From Tubiluchus corallicola (Eukaryota > Priapulida > Priapulimorpha > Priapulimorphida > Tubiluchidae): DNA of 64,000 nucleotides. Under the pieces are notes generated by a model that was not told the origin of the DNA, did not search any database, and saw nothing but the letters and a program-made list of their open reading frames with translations. The stretch covers positions 62,001 to 126,000 of the forward strand of contig JAQGDQ010000483.1 in NCBI GenBank assembly GCA_030141605.1. The letters run 5' to 3'. The translations under genes were made by a program, and so were the position numbers. This document shows positions 46,760-59,300 of this stretch, piece after piece. The first letter of the stretch is position 1; each line of letters opens with the position of its first letter.

Positions 46760-47865
46760 TTCATTTTTATTATAGCCTGCGATTCGTACGAGCCTTAACA
46801 CGGTACTGCAAATAATCTTGTTTCGAAACGTCGAGTTTTATTAGGACTGGTTTTACCTGCTTATTACGGCGGTTTGGTGGAGGTGTCTCCTCTCGCCACT
46901 GTCTCATTTGCTTTGGTGTTGATGGTTATTATTGTTTCTTCATGTAGCTGTGTTCACCTGTCATCTACTTCCGCTGAGACAGGGGTCACAGATGTGAACT
47001 TGAGTGACGTCGGGTTGTACAAGCTGGGACACACTCGTCTAGCAAGCTGATACCATTCTTTCTCTGTTTAAGGCACAGTCTGTGGCATTTTACTTGAGCA
47101 TTGTTCCTGCACGGAGTCTGTACTTTATTCTTGGAACTGGATCGAGTGGTGATGAATAAAACTGTTTTGTTTTAAATTTTGGCTTCGACGCTTTTGGATG
47201 CTAATTACAGTTTGAAGCTGAAAGCTAGAAATCATCCATTGGTAATGACAGATAATGGTTTTCTGGGTTCTCGTTAGTTTTGCGTAAGAGATTTGTTGTT
47301 TTCAAAGCATTTACAATTGTGAGCCACTGTGTGAAGCATATAAAGCATATAAACATATAAAGTTGGTGGAGACGTTGGCACTTTTTGTAATGGTGGTGAC
47401 TGCAAGACGGTGACAATGTGGTGTTGAAATACACGAAACCGTTTGTGGCTGATAGTTTGAGTCTTCAAAACATTGAGTCAAAACGTTTCAGTCTTCAAGC
47501 TTTTTTACCTGTACCAGTACTCTGGTTTGTTGCCTCTGACAGCAGTCAGTGACGGCATTAACGGTTCCTGTTGCTGACGGTGGTGCCAGAGAAAAAATTA
47601 TTTTTGGATACCTATTAACATCAAGTGGGCTTAGCTGGACAAGTTTCTTACATTCAAAATTCAAGCGTTCAATGCACTGCATCTGAGCGGTATTGACTAT
47701 CCTTGGTTATGGGGTAATGAATGGAACCTACGACTGCAGTAACGTAACACTTTGCTGTGGCCTGGTGAAGCTTTTTAACTACAAACCTGTATAATTCAAG
47801 CGCCATTCCTTTGTCATCTTAAGCGCTCACTTTAGCAAAGGCGCTGACATAGCTTGGTGACAATA
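46760..47865. other. intronic stretch, leader region of exon H
   Basis: No gene or repeat is supported. The sequence just before 47866 contains GCGCTCACTTTAGCAAAGGC but no TATA box. Confidence 0.4.
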
Positions 47866-47980
47866 ATGACGGGCACACTAGTAAAGACGAAGCGGCGAAA
47901 GCGACCAAAATTGAAGCAGCTGATACCCATTGTATGCAATACAATATGGACGACAAGAAAGATTGTCATTGCCAGTTTTG
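47866..47980 (+). CDS. candidate alternative first coding exon H (strongly basic N-terminus)
   Basis: The ATG at 47866 (context ATAATGACG) follows an in-frame TGA at 47845. It opens 38 codons to the donor TTTTG|GTAAGA, phase 1 with final G. The same frame continues to a second possible donor, CAAAG|GTATAT, at 48022, also phase 1 with final G, which would add 14 residues (beginning KKKYVVNTAD). GTAAGA is closer to consensus, so the shorter form is given. The peptide begins MTGTLVKTKRRKRPKLKQLI; the cluster KTKRRKRPKLK looks like a nuclear localisation signal. It is the last first-exon candidate with good support before the window end. Confidence 0.48.
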
Positions 47981-48734
47981 GTAAGAAGAAATACGTAGTG
48001 AATACTGCAGATTCAATCAAAGGTATATAGTATATACTTTTACGTATTCAATCCTTGTGGTGCAATTGTACAATTGATGTTTAGTCCTTTTGATGCCATC
48101 ATCATGATATTGCGTATTGTTCCTTACCATGTATATGTGATTCTATCCGCCTATTGATTTAACATGAGAATGGAATGGGTCTTACGGGGAGTGTCTATGT
48201 AACAGAGGCAACACTTTTGAAACTGCAAATTTCAAATACTTCATGTAGAATACACTTGCATTATATTATTGCATGTGTTGGGCTATTGATCTTTCAAAAG
48301 GAACTTTGCATCTGACTCGCATTTGCATTTGAATGGCAACAGCGACGACGATGATGCTGATGACATTGATGGCAACAGCGGCGGATTGTCCCTATTATAT
48401 TTCTTATCGAAAATAATACGAAGATTAACTAAATATTTCACGATATTTAATTAAAATCTTCTAATTAGCAAAGCCATAATACTACGTGCTTCGCATTCCA
48501 CCGCTTCACGGAGAAAGCGGTTAATGATTTTCTCCTGTTCTTGTAAACTATTAACCTCCCACGTTCAAACATTCCTGCACTAAGACGCTAACTTCTACAG
48601 CTAGAGTTAAATTAATTTATGCTCCTGTTAATTACTGAAATATTCTTTTCACTGTTGTAAATTCTGTTATAGCCTTATTTGAGGGCAATGGTGTTCACTT
48701 GCAGGCGACATGTAGTATTTTATACTCAGAACTT
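47981..48734. other. intronic stretch, no gene seen
   Basis: Apart from the possible extension of exon H to 48022, no feature is supported. A GATGATG-type short repeat lies near 48340-48380. Confidence 0.4.
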
Positions 48735-49285
48735 TTGTACTTTGAAACACAAGAAAACCTTCCACTTACTCAAAGCTTTAAAAATTCGTTTTGAAATTTT
48801 GTCACTTACATACTGCGTTTTTACATACAGTGATTATACAGCAGCAACACTGTATAAAACTTGTGAGTTTAAACTCTCGCGATTACCGTTAGACGCAGCC
48901 AATTTGACCACAGGTCAAATGAAACGAGTTTAGGTAACTCGATTGACCATTTGAAACGAGCTTAGATAACGTTGTGTAAACTTTGAAAAAATAATCAGAG
49001 CATTCGTAGCGCACACGCCACTAATTGAGTAAAATTTTAAATTACTGTATCTTGTGGATAAGATTAAAAATTTGTTTTTGGTTTGTGAGTGGTGCACCCT
49101 GGAGGGTGAGTCAACTACAATTTAACAATTCGTGAAAGCGTTTTAAGGAATTAGTCATTTCTTTTCTAGTTACGTAAGTCTTTCAACCAGGTAAGCGAAA
49201 TGCTAAGTAACATAACTTTGCATGGAAAGTTTTTTAGGAAATGTTTTAACATTGCCTTTTCTTCCTCTGATTTACGCTTGCGTAG
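48735..49285 (+). repeat. dispersed repeat R2, copy B
   Basis: Diverged copy of 40060-40670 in the same orientation. It starts at AACACAAGAAAACC-like sequence and runs through ACCGTTAGACGCAGCC, TTTGAAAAAATAATCA, GAGTGGTGCACCCTGG to TTTACGCTTGCG. It contains three donor-like sites (GTGAGT at 49106, GTAAGT near 49176, GTAAGC near 49192) but no open frame leading to them. Confidence 0.65.
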
Positions 49286-52200
49286 GTGACGTCATGTAAT
49301 GGCGACTTCGGAACTCCGGTATTGCGGGAGATTTAAAATGAAAACAAACGAAAATTCTTTTTAGCGCGAGCGAGGCTATTTTTCCGAAACCTACTTCTGG
49401 TACCCAGAGGGGGGTGTTAAAGAAAGTGTTATTCGCAATTAACTTTATGATAGCGAATTCAACACGTCAACATATTCAGAAAGCGAAAAGACCCGTGAGT
49501 CTGACACTTAATGAAAATAGATATTGTAGTTTATTGACGAACGGCACAAAACAATATACAATGCAATGTACATAAAAAATCACACACTTGGGTATAATGG
49601 ACCACTCGTTAAGTTCCAAATGAGTGTAGGGTTTGAGCGGTCAACTTTCCTCATCGAGTAAGTTTCTCTAAGGCGCCCTTTATCGAACTTGGCCATTTAA
49701 ATCCCCCAGAATACAACAGTAATTACAGTAAAACCTATAAGGTGTGCTCTGCACGGATTACTCAAAGCTAATCATCGTGCAAAAAAGAAATAGAAAACTG
49801 TGACTACAACTGTATTTCATCCGTGGTTTGGTTACAACAGTGTGACCACTAATGGTCATCGTGGACTGTGACGGTAACGTTAGTGTGGATTGCGGGTTTA
49901 GTGTTATAATACAACATAGAAAATGGACCGTGCATCATTTTATTAATTTGTCGGTTGAATCTAGCGTTTGTTTAAATATGCAAATTCATATGTTAAAGCA
50001 GCATAATCCAGCGAATAAAACGCTTACAACGCAAACATACGCCATTACGTATAGTTTATGGTTTGCAAATATTGTTCTTATTAACAAAAATAATCTGAGA
50101 GCACGTAGCTATGTACGTTCAGGATTGCTTTGCTGTTTTTCTGAGGTTTTGTTAGCTCACTGACTTCGAGGGAATATGGTGAAAAGATCTGGGAAAGCGC
50201 TTATAAGTTTCTCCAATGAGTTGCGGGGTTCGAATCTGACAATGTGCCAAAAACAAGAATTTTTAGCCTGATGTTTTTGCTTCCACGAGTAAGTAATTTC
50301 ATTCGAAAATGGAAAGAAAAGCCTAAAAATAGCTACTCGTCCAATTGTTACGCAATCTTCCAGGAAAAATTCACCAGGTACAGGTCCTATGTTTGCATAC
50401 ATTGTTTACTCCCACACGCACGCGCACTCTCACTCACGTCTTACCACATACAAGTTCACATCTCACGCGCAGGCGCAGACGTAAGAAAATAAAAACCAAG
50501 TATAGCGCTTAAATTTAAAACGAAACTCGAACGGCTGAACTGCTGTGAATTCTGAATTTAGGCCAAGCGAAAGTGGCTCCCCCACTGAAAACAAGTTTGC
50601 AGATCAGTATCAGTTTTAATACGAATTATTAATCTGACTGGAATAGAAGTAGCTTATTTCCCAGGTACCAGACCCGCAGGGGGTTCTCTCTGCTCAGAGG
50701 TCAAGACATGGAAGATTCTATTGCCAGGTCAGATTGCTGTGATTTAAACTTGTACCGCTTGATAATCTTGAAGGATTAAAAGCCGATAATCTCTAGGGAT
50801 TAGCACCTGTCTGAGTTTACATTGTTACACATAGTGTAGCAATGCCTGTACTCTGAAATAACAAACATTAAAGAATAATTTTAGTGAGAAGGTAAATAAA
50901 AAATAGAAAATAAAAATGCCAATGACAATCGAAAGAAAGAATTTCTCGTTTTCTGCTTCTTAAACAAACTTTCTTGCTGTCGCGGTTTGCCTTTCTCATT
51001 TTGTCACTGACACGGTCGTTTTGACTCTTTCGGGTATTAACTGCGTCCCTTAGTTTAAAGAGAATCTACCACAGGAAATGAGCTATGAAGTTAGCGTCGT
51101 TTCCTCGCTTGGTTCCGCTAGCAAGACATTTAAATAAAAGCGGATTAGAGCTTGTTATTAATGTGGCGTCTATCGGATCATTATAAGCTCTTATTTTTGC
51201 TGGGTTATAAGGCCAAATTTAGGGATATGCAGAGAAATCCTCTGGCACTAATTATTATTAACTGAAAATATTTAGCCTCTCTTAGTTCTTCGTGTGGAAG
51301 AATTAAAGAAATTCTTTATGCTTTAATAATCAGGGTACCCTGTGTTCTAATTGCACAGTGTACCTAATGAGCTGATTAGCCGAGTTAACTTAATTATTCG
51401 CTCTGTTTAGCATTTCCCGCCCTTTTTGCTTTGAATCAGGGCAATCAGTAACGATGTTTTTTTTTCATTTTAAAAACTACAAGTAGCTATGTTTTCTTAG
51501 AACTAATGTTTGGTAACAGAATAGTAGAAATAAATTGAGGGCTATATAGCGTATCTTTAACGTAAGCTTATTGTGCCTGAACAGAAAATAAGCGATCCTG
51601 TTTAATTTTATGATGAAGAGAAAAATTTAAATAAATTGTGAGCAATACGGCATATCTTTGGTCATCTTCTCCTGTGCATTAACTATATTTTGTCAAAAGT
51701 CTATTGTGTGATAAGAAAGGAAACGCACAATTCTGTCAATTTCGTTAGTAAAAATGCTCTTTTTCTTCTCCCATACAATGTGATGTACAATAATAACAGG
51801 GATCATTTGCCAAATTAAATTCAATTGCACGTGTGCAATCGTCGCTGAATTAGCTCGGTGCGTCTTTGTTCGTGAAAAATCGCTATCCCGTTAGTAATCC
51901 TGGATCGGGAAGCGGTCATGCGGGTATCAGCCAGGGCTGATCTTAGAAAATGCAAAACGAGAATTTAGATCGCAGTGGTTATCTGATCCGAGTTTGAAGA
52001 GGGCGCAGTGTTTCGAAGATGGTTACCCTTCGTGGTTCCGCCCCCAGCATCGCAGGATATACATTGTTAAAAGAACTCTTCAATGAGATGTATATTGTAT
52101 GAAAGATAATGGTTTTACTAGCATAAGTGGATAATGCGACCTCAGTATTTGATAAATTAAGTAAAACGAAGTGAAAGTGATCAGTGCTTGGCTTACTTTG

Positions 52201-52889
52201 GTGGAGATTTGTCGTTTTCGTTGTCGTTGTCCAAAGTGTCAGTGGCGAGAACAGTGCAATGTTTTCATGGTGTGAGTTTTGTTCTTACTCATATGTGTGT
52301 GAAAGTGTGTAAAGCTAGATACAGACAAGATTTAGAGTTGAGGTACCCTTACTGACATGTCCCAGTATGGTTTCTGGACATGTTCTTGTGTTAATGCAAG
52401 TTTCAGTTGTTGCATTGATGAGGTTAACCAGATATCAAAGCGAATGCCGTCAAATGTTATCTAAAATTTGAAACCTTAAAACTTTTACTAGGTTTGGTTC
52501 ACTAGCTAATTAATCTTTTAGATTACCTTGCACCATGGGCGAATACCAATAAAATTCGCAATCTCAAAAACAATATCTTGGTTGGAGCAACAGACATTGA
52601 GGCTTTAGGAAAAGTCTGTGGCTTGTCAAACCCTAACATCTAACCTCTAAGAGCAATGCATATACTGACGTATGCAGATTTACCGCAAAGGAGGTTTAGG
52701 AATGCAACTCTAAATTGCAGGGAAGGTGGTTCCTGGGTCATAGAGGCTGACAGGAGTGCTTGAGTTGCCAGATGATTGTACAATGTGTATAATGCTATCC
52801 ACACATGCGCAGAGAAAATTGGTAGCGTGCATCGAACAATACTTCTAGTATCGAATGTAGTTTCTGTATTGTGTAACAAGGCGCCCATT
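49286..52889. other. intronic stretch, no gene seen
   Basis: No exon with both acceptor and donor and an open frame was found. The ORF at 49852-50163 (103 codons) starts with ATG but shows neither motif nor splice signals. A tRNA-like B-box (GGGTTCGAATC) at about 50225 has no convincing A-box or acceptor stem. Confidence 0.4.
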
Positions 52890-52978
52890 GTTCTCTCTCT
52901 CCCTCTCCCTCTCCCCTCTCTCCCTCTCTCTCTCTCCTCCCTCTTCTCTCTCTCTCCTTCCCCCCTCTCTCTCTCCTT
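52890..52978. repeat. CT-rich microsatellite
   Basis: Imperfect CTCTCCC and TCTCTC runs. The Leu/Ser-rich ORF across it is a repeat translation. Confidence 0.95.
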
Positions 52979-54856
52979 AGCTTCTAAAATTTAGCGTCCT
53001 CTACTGTGTAGTATCATACATTCAACCTCTCTATTTTTCTCGTACTCACATCCTAAGGGCAGCATTCTTACTTATGGATTTTCCTAGTGTGCGTTTTTTC
53101 CTCGCAGCTTCTTTATTAAGAGTCATTGCTCTCCATCTGCACACTAATGAGTGTCGCTTATATAGAATATGTTTATTCGTCTATGGTAGAATTCATTGGT
53201 GACGTTTCGTCTGGCTTCATGTGCATGCTGTACATTGCAGGGCGCTGTAATTAATCACTCTTACTGGGCTTCAGTGAGTACCCAATATTGAATATAGGCC
53301 TATATAGAGTTGTCTGGCGAGTGGGGGCGGTGGAATGTATTTCAAAATGGCTTCCTACATTTGCTTGTCCTGCATTCATTTTTATGCAGCCATTGTTACG
53401 GTATATAGCATGCGTAAGCCTTTACATTTACATAAGTTATTTTGTAATGTCTTATAGGTTATAGCTTCCCGTTTTTATGTTTTTGTGAAATGTTCCTGCT
53501 GCTAGCGTTTAATGGAAAGCTTTCTAAGATCATTTCTCGCCCATTCGTCTGAATCCTCTTCTTTTACAAACCCACCAGGCACCCGCCTGTTTCACGCGTT
53601 ATTGATTTAGGGTCGTGTCACATCGATTTATTGATAATGTACGCTTGAAGGTGTTACTGCACAGGGTATTAAATCAATAATCTTTGTTTATGCAGATAAG
53701 TAAGACTGGCTGAAACCATTTATGTAGGATGAGAATGCTGCATATTATATAAGTGGAATCAACCATTTCGTCGTTTTTCACAAGAACTGCTTTTATTTGA
53801 ACATCATTAGGGGTGAATCATTGCTTATGCATTAAGCTAGTAAATAGATTAGAAAAAATTCAGTTATATGGATTTTGAATATCACCTCTTATTTTTCAGA
53901 ACATCCTATCTGAGAAAAGCAGCTTTCTCTCCCGATTTCACTTATTTGCAAGTTTATAATTTAAAGAGTGCTAACACGCTATCAACTCTTGCCGTCAAAC
54001 TACTGGCGTGTAGTGAAAGAAGTCATACGCGCCACGCGCAAACGCGGTTGATAAACATACCAAACTTTTTTTTAAATTTGGTAGAACTATAAAGATTAGC
54101 AATTGTGGCAGGCTGAACGCGTTTGAGGAAAGGCGTGGAGTGACAAATCACCAACTGAAATCGTTCTGGAAGGAAAATGTTGTCGACAATTTTTCTGTGA
54201 TGAGCACTTATGTTTATTTGAGCGAGCTAATTATTAGTTAGATGTAAAAATGTAATAAACCATCAAATACTCTAGTCCTGGCTCTGATAAAGTAGTTTTT
54301 CTTCTCACAATATCAGTGCGCAGTTGGACTGAAATTCTTTCCCGCCTTTGGAGTAGTTAGTCCCTCGTAACAATGGCATCTCCTGTAGTTAATTGGCTGA
54401 TTGACTCCTCCTACACCTGTCCGAGTACCTATTTACTCATTAAACGTCTTTGTTCCAGGTGTTTTTGTTTTCATCCTCAACTTCCTGGTCACCATTGAAA
54501 CCCTCTGATGCGGAAACCATTGCAGTTATGTGACTTATAATTAGCTCTTACTCACTGTTTATCTAGTTCACACTTGAAAATATTCTGAATTTATTGACAG
54601 CGATAGCTGGGACCGTGAATTTCTGTAACAAAAAGAATTAGGCTGTGCGCTTTCTTTATTGTAATGGTGGATGTGATGGTGGATCGAATACTGTCGTAGG
54701 CACTTTTTCTCTTTTTTACCGTAATAGCTTTGAGTAATCCTTGCAGAACGGACTGTGTAGGTGTTACTGTTATTACTGTTGTATTTTGTGGGATCTAAAT
54801 GGGCAAGTTCGGTAAAGGGGCGCTTTAGGGAAACTTGCTCAGTAGATTAGGTAGGT
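52979..54856. other. intronic stretch, no gene seen
   Basis: No supported gene. A good acceptor-like site (CTCTTATTTTTCAG) ends near 53898 and is followed by an open frame, but no matching donor exists before the stop. Confidence 0.4.
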
Positions 54857-54925
54857 ATGGCCGCCCAATCCCTGCACACTTGGAATTTAACGACTGGTCC
54901 GTTTGACTTTGACGAGTTTATTTTC
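54857..54925 (+). other. possible first exon in phase 0, unconfirmed
   Basis: The ATG at 54857 (GGTATGGCC, good context) opens 46 codons (to 54997). Inside lies a strong donor TTTTC|GTAAGTAAAA at 54925 in phase 0. The peptide begins MAAQSLHTWNLTTGPFDFDE and looks coding. Phase 0 does not match the other first exons, so it could not splice to the same acceptor in the expected frame. It could belong to another transcript or be chance. Confidence 0.25.
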
Positions 54926-54997
54926 GTAAGTAAAAATAAAAATCTTTTTAGCAGAAGTAAACGTGGCCTACCCTTATTTAACCTACCTATTGTTTGA

Positions 54998-56039
54998 CAC
55001 CTCCTCATTGATAGTAATGGTTTAGGTGTTAAATCCTATTTAAAGTCACATTGCTGTCTAAAGAAGAGCTTAGTCTTGTAATCATGAGTCATGAGCTAAT
55101 GTGCTAGAGAAACAGATACTGCTAATTAACAAAAAAGAACCTCTTGTGGGCAACGCGTGGGGTCTCCCTCTTTTGTTTATTGCAGCAGTTCCATTTACGA
55201 GTTAGTTTATCCCCCTTAATGTCCGTCAGAGAGACAATAGAAAGTGACACTCTGATGACAGTTCATACTGCCCAAACCTCCTCCCGTTGCTATGGTGATG
55301 GAATCCTGGCGTAATTACCCATATCCAGAGTGTAACGTGAATGAAATGGCCTGACTAAAGAAGTGAGAAGTCAAGCTAGGTGAGGTCACTGTGGTCAGCT
55401 AATGTCCAGTGGGAGGTGATAATGCAGCTGCTCTGCCACTTATCCTTTCATGTAACATTGTTAATTGTGAAGTGAGATTCCAAGAGAAGGACGTACTAAT
55501 GTAAGTACAGTTGTTGTTGTTTTCGAATTGATTCACGTGATAACTTATCGGATGTGACGGTAAGAGAAGTTCCAGGGTTGCCTTACGAGAAATCATTTTG
55601 TGTCACCTGATTGCAGTTGATCAAGAGTTGTGTGTGACTCGTGTTTTCGGGCTATAGAGCTTTCTGGGCTAGGAGTATTTCTACTTAAGATCTATACAAC
55701 TACCAAAAATACAACGTAAGTAAAATCAAGGTAGTTTGCATCATTCAAAACACTCCGAGGTCACATTAGAGTGAAATATTCGTTTCTAAAACATTTTTGC
55801 TCTTTATACGTGTTAGAGAACTTGAAAACCATTACTAAGCAGCTAGAGTTTTTTCTCTATTTAATAGTACATCATAAACTCTGTATTGTGGTACAAACAA
55901 GGTATTATGGGAGTTCATATAAAAGTTTATAAATCTGTAGCTTTGTTAGTAGTGCATGTAGTATTCACTTATTCTGTAGTTTTTAGTATAAATTTTTAAC
56001 TTTTTTATGACATCTTCTATGTGCAGAAACAATCTTTAC
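54998..56039. other. intronic stretch, no gene seen
   Basis: No supported feature. Confidence 0.45.
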
Positions 56040-56632
56040 AGCAAAACCGGACCCAATCCTGAACTATAGGTCAAAGCAATCTACTCTTTAAAATATTGAA
56101 AGACAACACACTATTTTTTAAAAATGGCTTACGTGAAAGAATTATTACCGCACAAACACAATTTCGTGTTAGCGCCACTAGTTCTTCGCTGTTACATGCA
56201 TTTCGCTATTCGCTAGTAGACGGGCACTAGCGCCTGCATTTCGGAAACTCGTTATGCAAAAACAGATACTGTACCTCTCAGTTCAGATGTATTAGTTTCT
56301 GACGAACTACACACGTTCAACAGCTCATGCGCGAGCACAGCAGTAAATTTAAAATTTGAATTTTTATCTTAAAAGATACACGGTTTTAGTATAGCACACT
56401 GAACATCTTACAGCAACACTGTACTGCAATTTTCGCAAGCACGTGCAACACGTTCGTAGATTATTTTTGCTGTTGAAAATTGTTAGTTTGTGATGTTATC
56501 AATAGTTAGGCCCCACCTAATCTATTATTTGATTATCAGAAACCCTTTTGCATTATTAATCGTGCTAAAATATATACTTTTTATCGGACTTGAAAATGTG
56601 GTAGTATATGAAAAATCATCCTGTCTTCCTTT
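56040..56632 (+). repeat. dispersed repeat R1, copy 2
   Basis: Same element as 16890-17425, same orientation, by eye about four-fifths identical over aligned blocks. It has about 70 extra bases near the left (around 56095-56168). The right end CCTGTCTTCC is followed by AGCAAGACAGG within 40 bases, which gives a short inverted repeat not present in copy 1. Confidence 0.75.
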
Positions 56633-58264
56633 AAATAAAAATGGGAGCAAGACAGGTGAAAAAAGTTGAATTTAAAAAACTATGACTGCACATTTTAACT
56701 CGGGCTGTCACCGATTGTTTATCTAGTCGAGGGAAGGCGTGCAAGTATGTGAATGTGGCCAAGGAAAGTCTGTCGATCCAGTGCCTCATCTTACGACATC
56801 ATCGTATATAATTAACTATCGAGTTCTGGTCATCGTGTATACATGTATACCAAAAAACATATTAATTTTTATGTAAATCAGTGCCTGGAAGAAACCTGTA
56901 GCACAAAGCTTATATGCAGTAATTTTATATCTATGTTTATTTCACATGTAAGTGTTTTGCCGATGTACATTTTATGTATTTGTGCAAATGCATTGAATTG
57001 ATCCAGAATAGTGACCTGTCGTTCGTCAAAAGGTTGGTTCCGGTATACAGAATGCCATAAGAATGAGTGAATGGCTCAATAGTATAAAAAGGAAATCTTT
57101 GCAAAAAATACCCCTATGTAATTCTTTTTAGGGAGACATTTAATTGTCTATAATTGTTACCGTTTCCTCATCTATGTGAACAGAATGTCATTGACTTCGG
57201 TGTAACTTTGCCTTTAGCTTTTGCAGCATTTATTAATGATATGCACAATGTTTACATAAACGTTCTACCACCGATTGTCAGCAGTCATGCACTATGCATA
57301 TATTGGATGTTGAGCTTTTAATGAACTCACCTGTGCTGTTACCTGAGAGACGGGTTATACAGGTAGTCAACGTGCACGTTCGGTGTGCACGGTAGCTCTG
57401 GACAGCAGAGTGAGTGTGGATTTCACGGAGAACTGATGAATTCACAATTCTGTGAATAATCTACTAAGTAAAAGAATTCTATGTGTATTTTATAATTTTC
57501 ATAAAGCTCGTTCACTTGTTTGTAAGTACAGCTTTTCTACATACAGTGTCACTATGTAAATCATAAGTTAAATTGAATTTGTAGCTAACATTCTTTAAGG
57601 ACTGTTATAACCAGTTAGATACAACCGGTAAAGTTGCGTGTGTGGAATTGTAAGCCTATAGAAAAAAGTCCTGCCTTGAACTGTAGTTTATGTACTGTAT
57701 AATAATTTAGATTTTTTCTTTGAAAAACTGATAATAATTTAGTCTCTTGTAGTAACCTTAGTTGAACGTCGATTGATACATGTACAGCCATGTTACTCTT
57801 TTCGAAATTTACGAATTTTGTTAGACTGCGTAGTACAATTATTGTTAGCTTGTGTGAAGTTATCATATCTCATTGTTAGGACTAGTATTACCATATTTCA
57901 GTAATAAAGTGTTGCTTTGCATACACATGTGCTGTTACATATGCTTAATGGGTTTAATTGATTCACTCTTCAAATTTACCTACCTTTTAGTTGCTGCTAA
58001 CATGGTCAGCATCAGTCTGATGTTTTGATAACTGGATAGCAAGTGAGAAAAAGTAATAACGCGGTTGGAGCATTCGGGTGAATTATTGATTTTTTCCCGG
58101 CTGCAGACTTGGAGTTCAAGTTAGATTAAAGTGCTGTTATATCTTTATTTGTTTCTGAAGAAGAACGTGGTCTTGATCTAGTATAAGCCCTGAACTTCTA
58201 CTTCTTCGTATCCACTCAATGCCTAACCAATTGCATGTTCCAACGTTTAGTAGCAGTGGTGGGC
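56633..58264. other. intronic stretch, no gene seen
   Basis: No supported feature. The sequence is AT-rich with only shadow ORFs. Confidence 0.45.
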
Positions 58265-58590
58265 AGACAAGGTTGTTGTGGTCACTGGTCAATCCTTCGA
58301 TATTATTTACTTTATACTACTAAATTTACCAGTGATGGTCAGTCAATGTTTATGTGGTCAGTTTTATGATATTATTTACTTCGTAGAATGTGATTTTTAC
58401 GTATTTAATACTAAATTTAGTACCAGTAGTGATCAGTTAAGCTTTATGTGGGTAGTACTGTGATATTATTTGCTTTGTACTCAGTGCGTTGCACTGATTT
58501 GCTACTAAAATTGGTACAAGTGATGGTCATTCAAGGTTCATGTGGTCAGTACTGTAATATTATTTGCTTTATACTCATGGTACAGATTTA
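58265..58590. repeat. tandem repeat, about four units of 80-100 bp
   Basis: Units share blocks such as GTGATATTATTTACTT (or its TGCTTT variant), ACTAAATTTACCAGTGATGG and TCAGTCAATGTTTATGTGG. The units vary in length and identity. The ORF at 58278 runs through the repeat and is not called. Confidence 0.8.
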
Positions 58591-59047
58591 CTGCTACATT
58601 CAGTGAAAAGAAATAATTAGCTATGTCCGAGACTCGACGGTCATTTCACGCCAAGAGGAAACCTAAATGACTGGTTTATATGACTGGACAATGGTTTACT
58701 GGTCAATTGACTGACAGTCAGTTGTAATTTTTCTAACTACAGGCTGTCTAGGAATGGTCAGATTTACAACCTTAACCCTATCATTAGTGCTAGAATTGAG
58801 TATTCGGTATAGAACGGTGTTAGAACGATGATGATCCAGTGACCACTGTCCCGTTCTTGCTGACCTATTTTGCTTCCAATTTTATGGTTCTTTTTAGTTT
58901 GACTGAGTTACCGAGTCCACACGTATCTGGGTTTATTGTTAAAAGTGGGGCTGGTAAAGAGTTAACATTGTTACCTATTCGACTTCACTCGAGTGTTCAC
59001 AGAATTCAAGTTTTTCTTCTTTGATTTTGTACTGCACCTATTCTCTG
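58591..59047. other. intronic stretch, no gene seen
   Basis: No supported feature. Confidence 0.45.
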
Positions 59048-59300
59048 CTTAATAATAATAATCTTTATTTAAAGTGGGCCTTTGGAATAACAACCTGAAA
59101 GAGCTTTTTTGCCGACTGTAAATAACAAATCTACACCTACATATCATTACTCCGCTTTTACCCTAAATACCACGCGCCAGGCAGGGCAACAGCAGGTACC
59201 ATTTTTTAAAGTTTGCGGGATGACCCCGCCGCAGTATTGAGATTCTTTAGTGCTATTGCGTTTGCCCATCTGTACATGGGCATGCGACCGAACACGTCAC
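59048..59300 (-). mobile_element. minus-strand retroelement 3' end with TTA-type tail
   Basis: On the minus strand, a GC-richer segment (GCGGCGGGGTCATCCCGCAA, then GTTGCCCTGCCTGGCGCG) leads to CACTTTAAATAAAGATTATT and a short ATT tail. This form, a GC-rich body followed by AATAAAG and a trinucleotide tail, resembles a SINE or LINE 3' end. No coding portion is recognised. Just downstream (59443-59752) the minus strand has two overlapping non-ATG or weak ORFs of unknown origin. Confidence 0.45.

Noticed and set aside
49447-49575. 41-codon ORF with CCC|GTGAGT
   Set aside because: The donor is in phase 0 and the frame simply continues; no evidence separates it from chance.
50205-50250. tRNA-like B-box GGGTTCGAATC
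   Set aside because: There is no A-box at the right distance and no acceptor or anticodon stem can be formed; the same holds for the B-box-like sequences near 13380, 14560 and 19635.
53868-54092. Possible internal exon after a good acceptor near 53898
   Set aside because: No consensus donor exists before the frame stops at 54092, and the peptide shows no motif.
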